A DNA stretch of 64,000 nt from Ilumatobacteraceae bacterium (lineage in GTDB: Bacteria; Actinomycetota; Acidimicrobiia; Acidimicrobiales; Ilumatobacteraceae). The first letter of the stretch is position 1; each line of letters starts with the position of its first letter. A program made the translations under genes and the position numbers. Of this stretch, positions 61,307 to 64,000 are shown piece after piece. The stretch lies in assembly GCA_022843125.1 (NCBI GenBank), contig JALHOG010000002.1:62001-126000 (forward strand), in the 5' to 3' direction. The notes under the pieces were generated by a model. That model was not told where the DNA came from, searched no databases, and was given only the letters and a program-made list of their open reading frames with translations.

Positions 61307-62092
61307 ATGACCGCCGCAGAGGCCGATCTGGCTGTCGACGAACGTGGCGTTGCCGTCGTCACCTTGACCCGGCCCGAGGTGCACAATTCGTTCAACACCG
61401 CGATGGCCGACCGGTTGCTCGCGATCGCAGCGGAGATCTCGGCGAATGCCGACATCGGTGCCGTCGTCGTCGCCGGCGCGGGCGGCAAGGCGTTCTGTGC
61501 CGGCGCCGACATCGCCGAGTTCGGGGCACTGACGTCCCCCGACCAGTTCCACGGCTTCATCCGCCATCTCGGCCGTGCGGTCGAGGCGATCGCCGCGCTT
61601 CCGCAGGTCGTCATCGCTGCGGTCGAAGGAGTCGCCTTCGGGGGCGGATGCGAGCTGGCGATGGCGTGTGATCTGCGAGTCGTGTCGTCGAAGGCGCGAT
61701 TCGGGCTCCCCGAGGTGAAGCTCGGTCTCTTGCCCGGTCTCGGTGGGACACAGCGAGCGCAGCGCCTGCTGCCTCGCAGCGTCGCCCTTCGTCTGCTCGT
61801 CACCGGCGAACCGCTCACGGCGGAGGACGGGTTCCGGTACGGGTTCTGCGAGCGCCCGGTCGAACCCGGCGCGGCACTCGATGCGGCGCTCGACCTCGCC
61901 CAGACCTTGTGTGCCGGGCCGCGCGAGGCGATCGTCGCGGCGAAGCGGCTCGTCGCCGACGGTGCAGCGCTCGAACTCCCTGCTGCGATCGAGCTCGAGC
62001 AGCGGGTCGGACGGGACCTGTTCGCAACGGCCGACGCCCGCGAAGGCGTCGCCGCCTTCTTGGAGAAGCGGCCGCCGCGTTTCGGCGGTTGA
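61307..62092 (+). CDS. enoyl-CoA hydratase
   Basis: A 261-residue crotonase with the full active site: FCAGADIAEF (oxyanion hole), the first Glu in FGGGCELAMACD and the second Glu in FGLPEVKLGLLPGLGGTQ. It hydrates trans-2-enoyl-CoA. ATG 61307 has GGGAG upstream; GTG 61286, seven codons earlier, has AGGAG and is an equal candidate. Monocistronic, divergent from the double GntR regulator. Confidence 0.93.
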   Translation: MTAAEADLAVDERGVAVVTLTRPEVHNSFNTAMADRLLAIAAEISANADIGAVVVAGAGGKAFCAGADIAEFGALTSPDQFHGFIRHLGRAVEAIAALPQVVIAAVEGVAFGGGCELAMACDLRVVSSKARFGLPEVKLGLLPGLGGTQRAQRLLPRSVALRLLVTGEPLTAEDGFRYGFCERPVEPGAALDAALDLAQTLCAGPREAIVAAKRLVADGAALELPAAIELEQRVGRDLFATADAREGVAAFLEKRPPRFGG

Positions 62093-62103
62093 GCCTCGCG
62101 TCG

Positions 62104-63123
62104 TCAGGCGTGCGATCGGAGCGCGCCGAGGAGCTCGGTGCGCAACTCCGGCGGTGGGTCGTAGGTGGTGTAGGGCGAGATGCGCCCCGCCACCGGTGAC
62201 CACCGGGCGTGGAGCTCGCGGGCGACGGTGTCGACATCGCCCACCGGAGCGAACGCACGCAGCACCTCGTCGTCGATCGCGTCCTTCATCTCCGACCACC
62301 GGCCCTGCTTCGTGAGGCGCGCCAGCTCGGGCTGCAGATCCCCCCAGCCGTGGTGTTCGAGGACACCGCGGTACGCCTCCGTCGAGGCGTAGAAGGCGAT
62401 CTGCTGCTTCGTCCCGGCGATCGCGCTGGACAACTCGTCCTCGTCGCGTCCGGCGCAGGCGAACGTGGGGCCCGCGATCGTGAACCCGTCGAGCGTGTCG
62501 GCGCCGCCACGGCGCCGGCCCTCGAGCAGCGCAGGGAGGGTGACGTCGCGGAGGTAGTCGGCCGTGGTGAAGGGATGGAAGTGGAACCCGTCGGCCACCT
62601 CGCCGGCCACCTTGGTCATCATCGAACCGACCCCGGCCACCATCACCGGCGGCGGCCCGTACTCGTGGCGCGCCGGCGCGAAGAACGGAGTCATCAACGT
62701 GTGCGTGTAGTACTCCCCGCGGAACTCGAGCGCAGCGCCGTCGTGCCAGGTGGCCCAGATCGCCCGGAGCGCCAGCACGAACTCACGCATGCGCGCCGCC
62801 GGGTCGGACCACGGCATCGAGAACCGCTTGGTGATGTGCGGCTTCACCTGCGTCCCGAGGCCGAGCACGAACCGGCCCTCCGACAGCTGAGCGAGGTCGT
62901 AGGCCGAGTTCGCGACCGTCATCGGGGAGCGAGCGAACGCGATGGCAACGGCGGTCCCCACGGTGACGCGGTGCGTCGCCTGCGCGCCCAGCAAACAGGC
63001 CAGGAACGGGTCGTGCGTGGTCTCGCCGGTCCAGATCGCGTCGTAGCCGTCGGCCTCGCAGCGCGCAGCTGCATCGGCGGCGGTCGTGAGGTCGGCAGCG
63101 AAGGACATCGAGTCGATGTGCAT
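62104..63123 (-). CDS. F420-dependent LLM-class oxidoreductase (TIGR03617-like)
   Basis: A 339-residue luciferase-like protein. MHIDSMSFAADL, WTGETTHDPFL, AIAFARSPMTVA, LGLGTQVKPHI and RFSMPWSDPAARMREFV match the actinobacterial F420-dependent group I know as TIGR03617. ATG 63123 has TACCAT 8 bases upstream, so it is likely leaderless. It faces the MFS gene across an inverted repeat. Confidence 0.9.
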   Translation of the reverse strand: MHIDSMSFAADLTTAADAAARCEADGYDAIWTGETTHDPFLACLLGAQATHRVTVGTAVAIAFARSPMTVANSAYDLAQLSEGRFVLGLGTQVKPHITKRFSMPWSDPAARMREFVLALRAIWATWHDGAALEFRGEYYTHTLMTPFFAPARHEYGPPPVMVAGVGSMMTKVAGEVADGFHFHPFTTADYLRDVTLPALLEGRRRGGADTLDGFTIAGPTFACAGRDEDELSSAIAGTKQQIAFYASTEAYRGVLEHHGWGDLQPELARLTKQGRWSEMKDAIDDEVLRAFAPVGDVDTVARELHARWSPVAGRISPYTTYDPPPELRTELLGALRSHA

Positions 63124-63131
63124 CGACGCCG

Positions 63132-63221
63132 ATGGTAGTCGATCGAATCGCTGAATCGTTCAGCGGAATGTACGCACGCCATGCCCGGAAGCGGTGTCTG
63201 CGCCGAGTGCCGAGTTATCTT
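63132..63221. promoter_or_regulatory. divergent promoter with palindrome CGCTGAA-TCG-TTCAGCG
   Basis: TACCAT (63137-63132, leftward) is 8 bases before the LLM ATG. TATCTT (63216-63221, rightward) is 7 bases before the MFS ATG. Between them a perfect 7-bp inverted repeat with a 3-base centre (63149-63165) lies in the upstream region of the leftward promoter, a good operator candidate, for example for a TetR-type repressor. Confidence 0.55.
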
Positions 63222-63228
63222 GACGTAG

Positions 63229-64000
63229 ATGTCAGATCCGCCCCGTGAACGATTGATGAGCGGGGAGTTCGTCATCCTGTCGACCGCGACGGCGCTCTAC
63301 TTCTTCGGGATGGGAGCGGCGAATCCGCTCCTGCCGACGTTCGTCGTCGACGAGCTCGGAGGGACCGAGGCCACCGCCGGACTCGTCATGGGATCGTTCG
63401 CGGTCGCCGCTCTCGTCACCCGGAGCCCGTTCGGTCGGCTGGGTGACCGGCGCGGCGCTCGGCGCCTGATGCTGATCGGCTGCTGGTTGTCGGCGGTCGG
63501 GATGCTGGCGCTCACCGTGACCGAGAACGTGCCGATGGCGATCGGCGCCCGCTTGATCCTCGGGGCTGCACAGGGAGCCCTCATGACGGGCGCGACCACG
63601 CTGGCCGTCGATCTCGCGCCCGATTCGCGGCGCGGTGAGGCAGCGAGCTACATCCTCGTCGCGTTCCACCTCGGGCTCGGGCTCGGACCGCTGCTCGGTG
63701 TGTACATCCGCGACCAGGCGTCGTATGACGCGGCGTGGGTCGTACTCGCCGGCGCGTCCGCGCTCGGAGCGCTCGTCGCCGCCCAACTCCCGCGGCGCGG
63801 TGGCAATCTCGACGCTCCCCCCGGGCCGTGGATCCATCCGGCGGGGGTCGCTCCCGGGCTCGTCGCAGGCTTCGGGATCGTCGCGATGGTCGCGATCTCG
63901 ACCTTCGTCCCGCTGTATGCGGGCGAGATCGGACTCGAGTCGGTCGGCCTCGTGTTCACCGTGTCGTCGATCTCGATCGCCGCCGTACGCATCGTGTTCA
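63229..64000 (+). CDS. MFS transporter, N-terminal part (3' end outside window)
   Basis: ATG 63229 opens a frame that stays open to the last base, giving 257 residues of a major facilitator transporter. It begins MSDPPRERLMSGEF, has about eight hydrophobic helices so far, and carries the MFS loop 2-3 signature GRLGDRRGARRLMLIG. This looks like a drug/solute efflux or uptake carrier. TATCTT lies 7 bases upstream and there is no Shine-Dalgarno, so it is probably leaderless. The missing part would contain the remaining helices. Confidence 0.9.
   Translation, partial: MSDPPRERLMSGEFVILSTATALYFFGMGAANPLLPTFVVDELGGTEATAGLVMGSFAVAALVTRSPFGRLGDRRGARRLMLIGCWLSAVGMLALTVTENVPMAIGARLILGAAQGALMTGATTLAVDLAPDSRRGEAASYILVAFHLGLGLGPLLGVYIRDQASYDAAWVVLAGASALGALVAAQLPRRGGNLDAPPGPWIHPAGVAPGLVAGFGIVAMVAISTFVPLYAGEIGLESVGLVFTVSSISIAAVRIVF

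Noticed and set aside
1..64000. Prophage, integron, CRISPR or toxin-antitoxin island
   Set aside because: No spacer arrays, integrases, transposases, phage structural genes or antitoxin-like pairs were seen; gene order and codon use look uniformly chromosomal apart from the AT-rich promoter gaps.

Overview
This window is high-GC actinobacterial chromosome. Tight ATGA/GTGA gene overlaps, frequent GTG starts, leaderless genes with TANNNT boxes just upstream, and many SDRs, luciferase-like (LLM) oxidoreductases, PNPOx-like flavoproteins and acyl-CoA enzymes all fit that. The mix resembles marine or soil Acidimicrobiia such as Ilumatobacter; that placement is an inference, since no rRNA or tRNA lies in the window. 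Coding density is very high. No stretch over 300 bases lacks a gene; the largest gap (2244-2486) is a divergent promoter region. I see no CRISPR array, insertion sequence, integrase or attachment site.

Layout. 1-7100: the end of deoC, an ECF sigma/anti-sigma pair, a rhodanese, and a 1514-residue secreted beta-propeller/Ig/PKD protein. 7100-17900: an 11-gene leftward operon (zinc alcohol dehydrogenase, SDR, epimerase, FAH-fold enzyme, DapA-fold aldolase, LLM oxidoreductase, isochorismatase-fold hydrolase, two-subunit GMC dehydrogenase, amidase, acetamidase/formamidase), ending at a strong hairpin. 17900-28800: an Ntn-hydrolase, an MlrC-type metallopeptidase, and a peptide-type ABC importer whose second ATPase is on the opposite strand, plus two hydrolases and an aminotransferase. 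28800-35450: two PNPOx-like proteins, an HpcH-type aldolase, an alpha/beta hydrolase, two SDRs, an EthD protein and a MocR regulator. 35400-42150: a rightward eight-gene operon (PNPOx, aminotransferase, M20 peptidase, RraA-like aldolase, stand-alone lipoyl protein, SDR, 2-oxoacid dehydrogenase E1 alpha and beta). 42150-47600: a leftward eight-gene set headed by RidA, a 57-aa protein and an amidase, followed by a GntR regulator, a PhyH-like oxygenase, an unrecognised protein, a YceI protein and an alpha/beta hydrolase. 47700-51900: a dimethylformamidase-like protein, a P450 and an amidohydrolase. 51900-64000: an acyl-CoA region (two acyl-CoA dehydrogenases, two SDRs, two enoyl-CoA hydratases, an acyl-CoA ligase, a MaoC-like protein), a double GntR regulator, two LLM oxidoreductases and the start of an MFS transporter.

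Together the genes describe a catabolic region. Peptides, amides or related nitrogenous compounds would be imported (ABC), hydrolysed (at least ten C-N or peptide hydrolases), deaminated (aminotransferases) and oxidised (SDR, ADH, GMC, E1), with a separate acyl-CoA branch. The BadH-like SDR suggests that branch handles an alicyclic or aromatic-derived carboxylate. Actual substrates cannot be read from the sequence. The most notable points are a recurring GAATGCTATAAT extended -10 box at several operon heads, a dense set of leaderless genes, a tandem GntR/FCD regulator with one eroded half, a small gene overlapping both RidA and amidase, an E1 pair with a free lipoyl protein but no E2/E3, and a possible anti-Shine-Dalgarno switch before the ABC binding protein.
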